Assembly: GCA_036401335.1 (NCBI GenBank)
Contig: DASWVC010000021.1
Span: forward strand, 1-10,936
Length of the DNA: 10,936 bases
Source of the DNA: DASWVC01 sp036401335
Lineage (GTDB): Bacteria; Verrucomicrobiota; Verrucomicrobiia; Chthoniobacterales; JAFAMB01
Reading direction: 5' to 3'
The position numbers were made by a program, and so were the translations under genes. Each line of letters opens with the position of its first letter. The stretch's first letter is position 1. Below, one piece after another: positions 5,348-10,936 of this stretch. The notes under the pieces are model-generated. The model was given only the letters and a program-made list of their open reading frames with translations. It had not been told where the DNA came from and searched no databases.

Positions 5348-6482
5348 AACCTGCCTGCGGCCGCTGGCCTCGCTGAAGCTTACCATCGTCTGCCTTACCT
5401 GCGCGATGGTGCTGGTGTTCGTTGGCACCCTCGATCAGGTGCATATCGGGATCTTCGAAGCGCAAAACCGCTACTTCAAAAGCTTGTTCCTGTATGCGCC
5501 GGTGCCCGGGACACCGTTTTCTCTTCCCTGGTTCCCGGGCGGGTACCTCGTAGGCAGCGTGTTGCTTGCCAACCTCATCGCCGCGCACGTGGCCCGTTTC
5601 AAGTTCGCCTGGAAAAAGGCCGGCATTCTCATCCTCCACGCCGGTTTGATCCTGCTGTTGGTGGGCCAGCTTTGCACCAGCTTGTTCCAGGTGGAAAGCC
5701 AATTGCGCCTAGACGAGGGCCAGGCCAAAACTTATTCGGAAAGTCCCTACTTCGATGAACTTGCGATCGTGGACAAGGGCCTGCCTGACCGGGACCGGGT
5801 GATCTCGGTGCCGGATTCCATGCTGCGGCCCGGCCGCGAAATACCTTTGCCCGGCGAAGGCCTGAAATTGGTTGTTAACGATTTTTATCCGAATTCCGCG
5901 CTGGTCAGCCCGACCCGCCTGCCGTCGCCGTCGTACCCTCACCTGACACTTGGCCCTATGGCTGTGGCGGTCCCGTTGCCGAAAACTTACAAACAGGATG
6001 AACGCAACGTGGCGACCACTGCGGTGACGCTGGTAGACCACGGCCGGCCGGTGGGTTCCTGGAGCTTGTCAACCGGGTTTCCCCAACCGGTAAGTCTGAA
6101 GATCGGGCAAGAGCCCTTCCAGATGACGTTGCAACCACAACGCTACTACCGGCCCTTCTCCATCGAGTTGTTGAAATTCCGCCATGACCGCTACGCCGGC
6201 ACCGACATCGCCAGAAATTTTTCCAGCCAGATCCGCTTGGTCGACAACGGTCGCCGGGAAAATCGGGAGTCGGTGATCTACATGAACCACCCCCTGCGTT
6301 ACGCCGGCCTGAGCTTTTACCAGGCCGGGTTCGACAACAACGATCACACCACCGTGTTGCAAGTGGTGCAAAACCCGAGTTGGCTGGTGCCGTACATCTC
6401 GTGCGGTTTGTTGGTGGCCGGCCTGCTGCTGCAGTTCGGGATGCACCTTTTCAACTTTTCCAGAAAGCAGGTGGCCCGGTGA
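5337..6482 (+). CDS. resB: ResB/Ccs1-family cytochrome c biogenesis protein
   Basis: Membrane protein of System II cytochrome c maturation; with CcsA/ResC it forms the heme export and attachment machine that ligates heme to CxxCH motifs outside the membrane. The 381-residue protein shows helices at about 12-31, 67-88, 94-116 and 350-372, with a large extracytoplasmic domain (about 118-348) between helices three and four. H101 (ILHAG) in helix three and H84 just after helix two are candidate heme-channel histidines. Family blocks are clear: FRHDRYAGTDIARNFSSQIRLVD (about 281-303), IYMNHPLRYAGLSFYQAGFD (about 314-333) and LQVVQNPSWLVPYISC (about 341-356). The length is in the range of the shorter ResB forms. 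ATG 5337 lies within the last codons of the upstream lipoprotein gene, and the stop codon overlaps the ccsA start by 4 nt, a typical sign of coupled translation. Confidence 0.92.
   Translation: MNVKTCLRPLASLKLTIVCLTCAMVLVFVGTLDQVHIGIFEAQNRYFKSLFLYAPVPGTPFSLPWFPGGYLVGSVLLANLIAAHVARFKFAWKKAGILILHAGLILLLVGQLCTSLFQVESQLRLDEGQAKTYSESPYFDELAIVDKGLPDRDRVISVPDSMLRPGREIPLPGEGLKLVVNDFYPNSALVSPTRLPSPSYPHLTLGPMAVAVPLPKTYKQDERNVATTAVTLVDHGRPVGSWSLSTGFPQPVSLKIGQEPFQMTLQPQRYYRPFSIELLKFRHDRYAGTDIARNFSSQIRLVDNGRRENRESVIYMNHPLRYAGLSFYQAGFDNNDHTTVLQVVQNPSWLVPYISCGLLVAGLLLQFGMHLFNFSRKQVAR
6469..6474 (+). promoter_or_regulatory. Ribosome binding site that fixes the ccsA start
   Basis: AGGTGG lies four bases ahead of GTG 6479. 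The same frame is open upstream to ATG 6380, but that extension lies wholly inside resB and has no such site, so GTG 6479 with its GTGA overlap is preferred. Confidence 0.55.
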
Positions 6483-8371
6483 AAAACGTGTTGCCCTGGG
6501 TCCTTGCGTTGGCAATGGCGGGATGGGTGGCCATGGGTTTCCGGCCTCCCGCTTCGCCGGCGAACGGTTTTGATTTTGTCGGTTTTTCCAAGCTGCCGGT
6601 GTTGGTAGGCGGTCGCGTGATGCCGATGGACACGCTGGGCCGCATCTCACTTTCGTTGATGAACCACCATGGCGCGTACGCGCCGAGTGGGCAGAAGGCG
6701 CACCCGGCCACGGTTTGGCTCATGGACGTGCTCATGCATCCCGAACAAGCCGATGCCGACAAGGTCTTCGAGATTGCCAACCCTGAGGTGCTGGACCTGT
6801 TTGGCTGGGGCGACCGGAAGGAAACCCTTTTTTCTTTTGACGACTTCCGGCCGTTCCTGCCGGAAATTGAAAAGCAGGCCGGTGCGGCTGAACAGGTGGA
6901 TGCGCAGAACCGCAACGCGTACCAACGCGAAACAGTGAAACTGCGGAACGCCCTTTTGCTTTACCTCCGGCTGAAGAACAGCGTGCAGGTGGAGGGTTCA
7001 CCCGATTTTGCACGGGAAGTGGCGGGGTTCGAGCAGGTGATCGGTCCGGGCTTGCAGGCCATTCAGGATCGCGACGCCGGCAAACCGTTCGACCAGGCAG
7101 CTTTCGAAAACATCCTGCAATTCACGCAGCGGTACCAGAACCTTACCCAAGCCAAATACGTTTCTGCGTTTCCCAACCCTGAGGCAGGCTCCGCGGGCGA
7201 ACGGTGGCAGCACGTGGGGGAAGCTTTGCTGGGGAGCATCGGCACACACCGGGTCGAACCTCCGGTCAAAGCGTTTGCGGCCATGGTTTCGGCGTTCCGG
7301 CGAGGGGATGTGGAGGAATTCAACCGTACCCTTCACGGGTACCAGGATTACCTGCACCGAACCATTCCCGGTGAGCTTGGGCGCCCGAACCTGGAAACGT
7401 GGTTTAACGGGGCTGCGCCGTTCCTGCGCGCAATGACGGTTTACCTTGTCGTGTTTCTCTGCGCCATCGGTTCCTGGCTGGTCTGGCCGAAAACGCTGTC
7501 CCGAACGGCCGGCTTCCTGTTGGTACTGGCGTTCCTGGTGCATACGGCCGGTCTCGGCCTCCGGATGTATTTGCAGGGCCGGCCGCCGGTCACGAACCTT
7601 TACAGTTCCGCGGTTTTCGTCGGCTGGGGCGCCGTGGTGCTCTGCTTGTTTCTGGAACGGATTTACCGCAACGGGATTGGCAGCCTCTGCGCCGCCACGA
7701 GCGGGTTCGTCACGCTGCTCATCGCGTACAACTTGCAACTGGATGGCGATACCTTGGAGATGCTTCGCGCCGTCCTGGACACCAATGTCTGGCTGGCAAC
7801 CCACGTCGTGGTGGTCGCCCTGGGGTACTCCTCCACCTTCCTGGCCGGGCTGCTCGGCGTGGTTTACATCGCACGCGGCGTTTTCACGACTGCTTTCAAC
7901 CCGGAATTTGCGCGTTCATTGGGCCGGATGATTTATGGGATCGTCTGTTTTGCCACGCTGTTCAGTCTTGTGGGTACAATCCTCGGCGGCATCTGGGCGG
8001 ACCAATCCTGGGGCCGGTTCTGGGGCTGGGATCCCAAAGAGAACGGTGCATTGTTGATCGTGATCTGGAACGCCATCATTCTACACGCCCGCTGGGGTGG
8101 CTTCGCCCGGGAACGCGGCCTGGCATTGATGGCGGTTTTCGGCAACATCGTCACCAGCCTGTCCTGGTTTGGGACCAACATGCTCGGAGTTGGACTTCAT
8201 TCCTACGGGTTCATGGACAAAGCGTTCAATGTCCTGATCGCTTTCATCGCAAGCCAGTTGGTGATTATCGCGCTGGGATGGATTCCACTCCGCCATTGGC
8301 GGGGGTTGCGGAGCCGCTCGGGGCATCCGCTTCCCGGGAACAAGGTCCAGGAGCTGGAAGCCAGCCTTTAA
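6479..8371 (+). CDS. ccsA: CcsA/ResC-family cytochrome c biogenesis protein with long N-terminal extension
   Basis: Partner of ResB in System II cytochrome c maturation; it binds heme at the outer membrane face through the tryptophan-rich WWD loop and presents it to apocytochrome. From GTG 6479 it has 630 residues. One helix (about 4-20) is followed by an extracytoplasmic region of roughly 290 residues that starts with the LPVLVGGRVMPMDTLGR block (39-55), and then by eight or nine helices from about 319 on. The core holds GRPPVTNLYSS, the WWD-type loop WGRFWGWDPKE (511-521), and histidines H355, H442 and H574 (GLHSYGF) in positions expected for heme ligands. Ordinary CcsA/ResC proteins are about 300-400 residues; the extra N-terminal domain is, to my recollection, a recurring form in Bacteroidetes and PVC bacteria rather than a fusion unique to this genome. 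It overlaps resB by 4 nt and ends the operon; no intrinsic terminator is obvious after it. Confidence 0.92.
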   Translation: MKNVLPWVLALAMAGWVAMGFRPPASPANGFDFVGFSKLPVLVGGRVMPMDTLGRISLSLMNHHGAYAPSGQKAHPATVWLMDVLMHPEQADADKVFEIANPEVLDLFGWGDRKETLFSFDDFRPFLPEIEKQAGAAEQVDAQNRNAYQRETVKLRNALLLYLRLKNSVQVEGSPDFAREVAGFEQVIGPGLQAIQDRDAGKPFDQAAFENILQFTQRYQNLTQAKYVSAFPNPEAGSAGERWQHVGEALLGSIGTHRVEPPVKAFAAMVSAFRRGDVEEFNRTLHGYQDYLHRTIPGELGRPNLETWFNGAAPFLRAMTVYLVVFLCAIGSWLVWPKTLSRTAGFLLVLAFLVHTAGLGLRMYLQGRPPVTNLYSSAVFVGWGAVVLCLFLERIYRNGIGSLCAATSGFVTLLIAYNLQLDGDTLEMLRAVLDTNVWLATHVVVVALGYSSTFLAGLLGVVYIARGVFTTAFNPEFARSLGRMIYGIVCFATLFSLVGTILGGIWADQSWGRFWGWDPKENGALLIVIWNAIILHARWGGFARERGLALMAVFGNIVTSLSWFGTNMLGVGLHSYGFMDKAFNVLIAFIASQLVIIALGWIPLRHWRGLRSRSGHPLPGNKVQELEASL

Positions 8372-8459
8372 GGGGGACAAACAAACCGGGGCCAAGTCGC
8401 ACGCGTTGAACGGGGGGCGCCGCTTCCGGTTCGGACCGAAAACCCTGGATCTCTACTTG

Positions 8460-8488
8460 ACCGGGATACTTGAGTTAGTGTTCCCGGT
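8460..8488. promoter_or_regulatory. Dyad symmetry upstream of the decayed operon
   Basis: ACCGGGA (8460-8466) and TCCCGGT (8482-8488) are perfect 7-bp inverted arms around a 15-nt centre, 12 nt before the first ATG of the flavoprotein remnant. It could be an operator left from the intact operon. A terminator for ccsA is less likely because no T-run follows. The rest of 8372-8500 shows nothing I recognise. Confidence 0.35.
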
Positions 8489-8500
8489 TAGTGGAGATTC

Positions 8501-9188
8501 ATGATGAAGGAGCCTCAGCCAGATTTTGACGTCGACATCCTGGTCATCGGCGGCTGCGCCGCTGCCATCAAGGCAAAAGAAGGGTTGCCCGGCGGCACCG
8601 TGCTCCTGCTGGAGAAAGCCAACGTCAAGCGCAGCGGGACGCCTCGGGTTGCCGGCTTCCGGTTACCTGATGGGGACTTACGAAAACCCTTCGAATGCAG
8701 GCGACGGCTTTTCCATGGCGGATCACGCGGGTGCAGAGCTGACGAATATTGAATGTTTTCAGATCAACCCGCTTCTCAAGGACTACAACGGCCCTGCCTG
8801 TGCTTACGTGAGCGGGCCTTTTGGCGGTTACACGGTCAATGCGTCCGGCCATCGCTTCATGCTTTCTGATTGTTGGAGCGGGCAGATGATGATGGAGTTC
8901 TACAAAGAACGGACCGGCCCCAATGGGCCGGTTTACTTGAAGATGAACCACCTCGCGCCCGAGACCGTGCGAATCCTGCACACGACCGAGCGTCCCAGCC
9001 GGGGACGTTTTCACGCGGGGCGCGGCGAAGGCTACGGTGACCAGATGGTTGAAATGGCCGTTTCGGAGATTGGGCTTTGCAGCGGTCACAGCGCGTCTGG
9101 CGTGTGGGTCAACAAGCGCGGCGAAACGACCGTGCCGGGGCTTTATGCAGCGGGCGAGATGCAATGCGGCAAGCGACGCCTTCGCTGA
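8501..9188 (+). pseudogene. Remnant of an AprA/fumarate-reductase-type FAD flavoprotein
   Basis: Broken gene for a FAD-dependent oxidoreductase of the succinate dehydrogenase/fumarate reductase/adenylylsulfate reductase flavoprotein family. GGAG at 8493-8496 fits ATG 8504 better than ATG 8501. The first frame gives DVDILVIGGCAAAIKAKEG, but the dinucleotide-binding loop GxGxxG is damaged: a few residues are missing after GG. It runs to LLLEKANVKRSG, where the frame changes near 8636-8640. The second frame resumes with GRLGLPASGYL and continues through ENPSNAGDG, ECFQINPLLKDYNGP, HTTERPSRGRFHAGRG, SEIGLCSGHSASGVWV and TTVPGLYAAGE. In intact relatives roughly 150 residues lie between these two pieces, so a large internal block is gone. 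A short loss is also likely before ILHTTERP. The reading stops at TGA 9186, just past the flavin-domain GLYAAG motif, and the whole C-terminal part is missing. It cannot make a working enzyme. Confidence 0.85.
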
Positions 9189-9590
9189 CGTCCGCCGCGA
9201 GGCCATCATCGCGCTCGCGCACTTGCGCCGGCGCGAAACCCTGCCGGTTCTGCGCCAATCCCTGAACGATCCGGATCCCGAGGTGCGCAAGATCGCCGTG
9301 GGTGCGGTCAGTTTTTTTCAGGAAACGACGACCAATCCGGATCTGCTTCGTGCCTTGCTCGATGAAGATTGGCAGGTGCGGCGTGAATCGGCAATCGCGC
9401 TCGGCCGGTTTCCCTCGCCATCGACGGTCGCTGGATTGAACGGGGCGTTGAATGACACGCATTGGCAGGTTGCCAAAGAGGCTTTGGCCGGCCTGGGCAA
9501 ATTGCGCGCGGGTCGCGGCCTCCCTCATTCCTTTCCTCTCGCATGAGCTTGCCGATGTTCGCATCAACGCTGCAAGCCGTTGGGCAGCTA
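9172..9590 (+). pseudogene. Remnant of a HEAT-repeat protein
   Basis: A frame different from the flavoprotein frame encodes HEAT (PBS-lyase-like) repeats from about 9172: DVRREAIIALAHLRRRETLP, DPDPEVRKIAVGAVSFF, DWQVRRESAIALGRF and HWQVAKEALAGLGKLR, about four alpha-helical repeats. After about 9515 the repeat pattern moves to another frame (ASLIPFLSHELADVRINAA), which shows a frameshift; the first frame ends at TGA 9544. There is no own start codon or ribosome site: the sequence begins directly at the breakpoint where the flavoprotein homology ends. HEAT repeats are protein-binding solenoids, so in an intact operon this would probably be a partner or maturation factor of the oxidoreductase; that role is inference. 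Confidence 0.75.
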
Positions 9591-9779
9591 AACGCGGAAG
9601 GCAGGCAAACCCGCGTGGTTTTCGTTCACGACCGCAACAGCGGAATCAAGCTTTTTGCCGATAAGGTTTGGTACGTGGAGAAGCAGGGGAGACTGGCTGC
9701 TTTACTGCTTCGGGAAAGTGCCGACGCGTGGGCAGCGAAGGAAGGCGGCGAGGTGCTCGCTTACCGGGAGCCTGCGGCG
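9591..9779 (+). pseudogene. Fragment of a NosL-like protein (tentative)
   Basis: A third frame carries a stretch of real-looking protein, from EGRQTRVVFVHDRNSG through DKVWYVEKQGRLAALLLRES to WAAKEGGEVLAYRE. The order (V-x-V-x-D, then K-x-W/F-Y-V, then S/R-x-x-A-x-x-W/F-x-x-x-x-G-G-x-V-L-x-Y/F) resembles the C-terminal half of NosL-type copper-binding accessory proteins. The cysteine/methionine part that would bind metal is absent, and the fragment has no start codon of its own: it follows the HEAT frame directly. It could also be a fragment of some other small domain. The later part of the same open frame, up to 9893, is a shadow of the ABC gene. Confidence 0.4.
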
Positions 9780-9844
9780 ACCGCCCTTCGACTTACGTTA
9801 GCGTCACGTTTGGCGCGGGCGCAACGGCTGTGGCCGCGGTGCGC

Positions 9845-10246
9845 GGCGTCAACCTCGCACGCGTGCTGGTTAATCGGCCGCACGTGCTGCTGATGGATAA
9901 GCCTTTCAGCGCCCTCGACGCGCAAACCCGCCTGCAAATGCAAGAGCTGTTGCTCGAACTTTGGCAGGAATTCAGGATAACGGCGGTCTTTGTAACGCAC
10001 GACCTTGACGAGGCGATCTTCCTAAGCGACCGCCTCGTGATCGTGAGCAGACGTCCTGGTGAATTGACGGTGGAGATGCCTGCGGGCCTGGAACGCCCAC
10101 GCACGGCAGGTCTGCTGACCAGCCCGGCGTTCATGTCCCTCAAACGCGAGTGCATGGAGCGGTTGCGCGATCCCGGGTTGCTGCCGGCATCGTCCACGCA
10201 ATATTTCCCCGTGTCCGCAACGTGCCAACTGCAGGCGGTGACGTGA
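9845..10246 (+). pseudogene. C-terminal half of an ABC transporter ATPase (nitrate/sulfonate/taurine type)
   Basis: Homology to SsuB/TauB/NrtD-type import ATPases begins abruptly near 9845 with VNLARVLVNRPHVLLMDKPFSALDAQTR and continues through the H-loop VFVTHDLDEAIFLSDR and VIVSRRPGEL to TGA 10246. The Walker A (P-loop), Q-loop and LSGG signature are all missing. The Walker B ending should read MDEP, but codon 9899-9901 is AAG (Lys) in place of the catalytic Glu, consistent with a single GAG-to-AAG change. The open frame extends upstream to about 9668, but that part shows no ABC features and overlaps the preceding fragment. The last 28 or so residues are not typical of the family. It has no own start signal. 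The cognate permease and binding-protein genes are not in the window; the ATPase would have powered uptake of a small anion or sulfonate before decay. Confidence 0.82.
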
Positions 10247-10332
10247 GGGCGTTAAGGGTGGGTGAGGTGACGCTCAATGAAGCGAAACGCCCTGAGCCGT
10301 CTGCGCTGTGATGCCGCTGATGCTTTTCCCCT

Positions 10333-10821
10333 ATGGCTGATTTGAGATCACCGACCGATTGGCGCGCGCATGGCGTCCGGATTGTGCGCGCCCACGAACT
10401 CGACCGGAACACACCGCAGACGCCTGGAATGGACCGGGCCGCCGCGATCGATCATGCCCGGGCGGGAGCGAATAAGCTGTGGGCAGGGACCGTGGACATC
10501 TTGCCCAACGCCAAGACGGGCGCCCACCATCACGGGGAACTCGAGAGCGTGATCTATGTAGTGAGCGGCCGCGCCCGGATGCGCTGGGGCGAAAGCCTGG
10601 AGTATGTGGCCGAGGCGGGCCCGGGTGATTTCATTTACGTTCCGCCGTTTGTGCCGCACCAGGAGATTAATGCTGAACCGGCCCAACCGCTCCGCTGCGT
10701 GCTGGTGCGGAGCGGTCAGGAACCGGTGGTAGTAAACCTCGACCTTGTGCCGGCCGAACCGCCGGAAGCAGTGCATTGGGTTGATCCCATTCACCCGCAC
10801 CCGCACGGACCGGAAACGTAA
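10333..10821 (+). CDS. Single-domain cupin protein
   Basis: A 162-residue cytoplasmic protein with one complete cupin barrel. Motif 1 is GAHHHGELESVIYVVSG (63-79), giving metal ligands H65, H67 and E71; motif 2 is GDFIYVPPFVPHQEIN (98-113), giving H109, with Phe in place of the usual Gly. Flanking stretches such as NTPQTPGMDRAAAI (26-39), WAGTVDILPNAKTG (50-63) and VVVNLDLVPAEPPEAVHWVDPIHP (about 132-155) are strongly patterned and recall a widespread group of bacterial cupins annotated only as cupin domain-containing; the reaction and substrate are unknown to me. The gene is fully open, with all ligands kept, in contrast to the broken genes just upstream. ATG 10333 fits the usual N-terminal length; no Shine-Dalgarno sequence is visible, and it starts 86 nt after the ABC remnant stops. 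An imperfect loop closed by AGGGCGTT and AACGCCCT lies in that gap. Confidence 0.88.
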   Translation: MADLRSPTDWRAHGVRIVRAHELDRNTPQTPGMDRAAAIDHARAGANKLWAGTVDILPNAKTGAHHHGELESVIYVVSGRARMRWGESLEYVAEAGPGDFIYVPPFVPHQEINAEPAQPLRCVLVRSGQEPVVVNLDLVPAEPPEAVHWVDPIHPHPHGPET

Positions 10822-10936
10822 CCTCCGGGTGTTGGCCGCAACTGCCGGGACGACTGCAAACTTTGCTGGCACACGGATTTAATGTTGACTAAACCGATAT
10901 TCTTTATCCATTAATCGAGTTTAAACCGCCAGGGAG
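10822..10936. other. Non-coding tail with a promoter-like AT-rich patch
   Basis: No gene is visible after the cupin stop codon. From about 10870 the sequence becomes AT-rich compared with the rest of the window and contains TTGACT at 10885-10890, a good -35 match. The best-spaced -10 candidate (CCATTA at 10908-10913, 17-nt spacing) is poor. It may be the promoter of a plus-strand gene beyond the right edge. Confidence 0.25.

Noticed and set aside
6998..7804. 268-codon minus-strand frame opposite ccsA
   Set aside because: Shadow frame, basic and low in structure, opposite a well-supported membrane protein gene.
8372..8460. Intrinsic terminator after ccsA
   Set aside because: Only a 4-bp stem (CGGT-TCGG-ACCG) followed by A residues on the coding strand; no U-tract in the direction of transcription.
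8625..9290. 221-codon minus-strand frame opposite the flavoprotein remnant
   Set aside because: The plus strand carries the flavoprotein motifs in order; the minus-strand product is Arg/His-rich and matches nothing I know.
10244..10315. AGGGCGTT/AACGCCCT inverted pair as a terminator of the ABC remnant
   Set aside because: The loop is over 30 nt and no T-run follows; such an 8-bp match can arise by chance in GC-rich DNA.

Overview
The window is a GC-rich stretch of bacterial chromosome. Three things suggest a soil-type verrucomicrobial (PVC-group) genome: a System II (ResB/CcsA) cytochrome c assembly operon with an unusually long CcsA, a formylglycine-type sulfatase, and intergenic space full of short palindromic repeats. 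Few start codons have a clear Shine-Dalgarno sequence. The phylum is an inference, since no rRNA or other marker gene is present.

Layout. (1) Positions 1-1187, minus strand: acetate kinase (ackA), cut by the window edge a few residues before its end. (2) 1188-1759: no gene; a 252-bp nested inverted-repeat element with perfect 19-bp ends and a separate hairpin. (3) 1760-3619, minus strand: sulfatase with an intact CxPxR motif; repeat DNA runs into its 5' end, so the start is uncertain. (4) 3620-4118: no gene; a cluster of hairpins that share the loop GTCCC(T/C) on different paired stems. (5) 4119-8371, plus strand: a tight four-gene operon for cytochrome assembly, made of a DUF420/CtaM-like membrane protein, a conserved putative lipoprotein, ResB and an N-terminally extended CcsA. 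Its gaps and overlaps are +11, -11 and -4 nt. (6) 8501-10246, plus strand: a collapsed operon. Pieces of an AprA/fumarate-reductase-type flavoprotein, a HEAT-repeat protein, a NosL-like fragment and a nitrate/sulfonate-type ABC ATPase follow one another with frameshifts and missing blocks; none is intact. (7) 10333-10821, plus strand: an intact cupin. (8) 10822-10936: AT-richer non-coding tail.

Working together: the DUF420-lipoprotein-ResB-CcsA operon is the clear functional unit. ResB and CcsA carry heme out and attach it to apocytochrome c, and the CtaM-like protein suggests a link to heme-copper oxidase maturation. The sulfatase and ackA share a strand but are separated by 572 nt of repeats, so they are probably not one operon. 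The 8.5-10.2 kb remnant looks like an oxidoreductase/ABC-uptake locus decaying by deletion, with the cupin surviving downstream.

Most unusual observations: the constant-loop hairpin family, the nested palindromic element, oppositely oriented 20-bp repeats around the sulfatase block that lie the same way round upstream of ackA and of the cytochrome operon, and the telescoped pseudogene chain.
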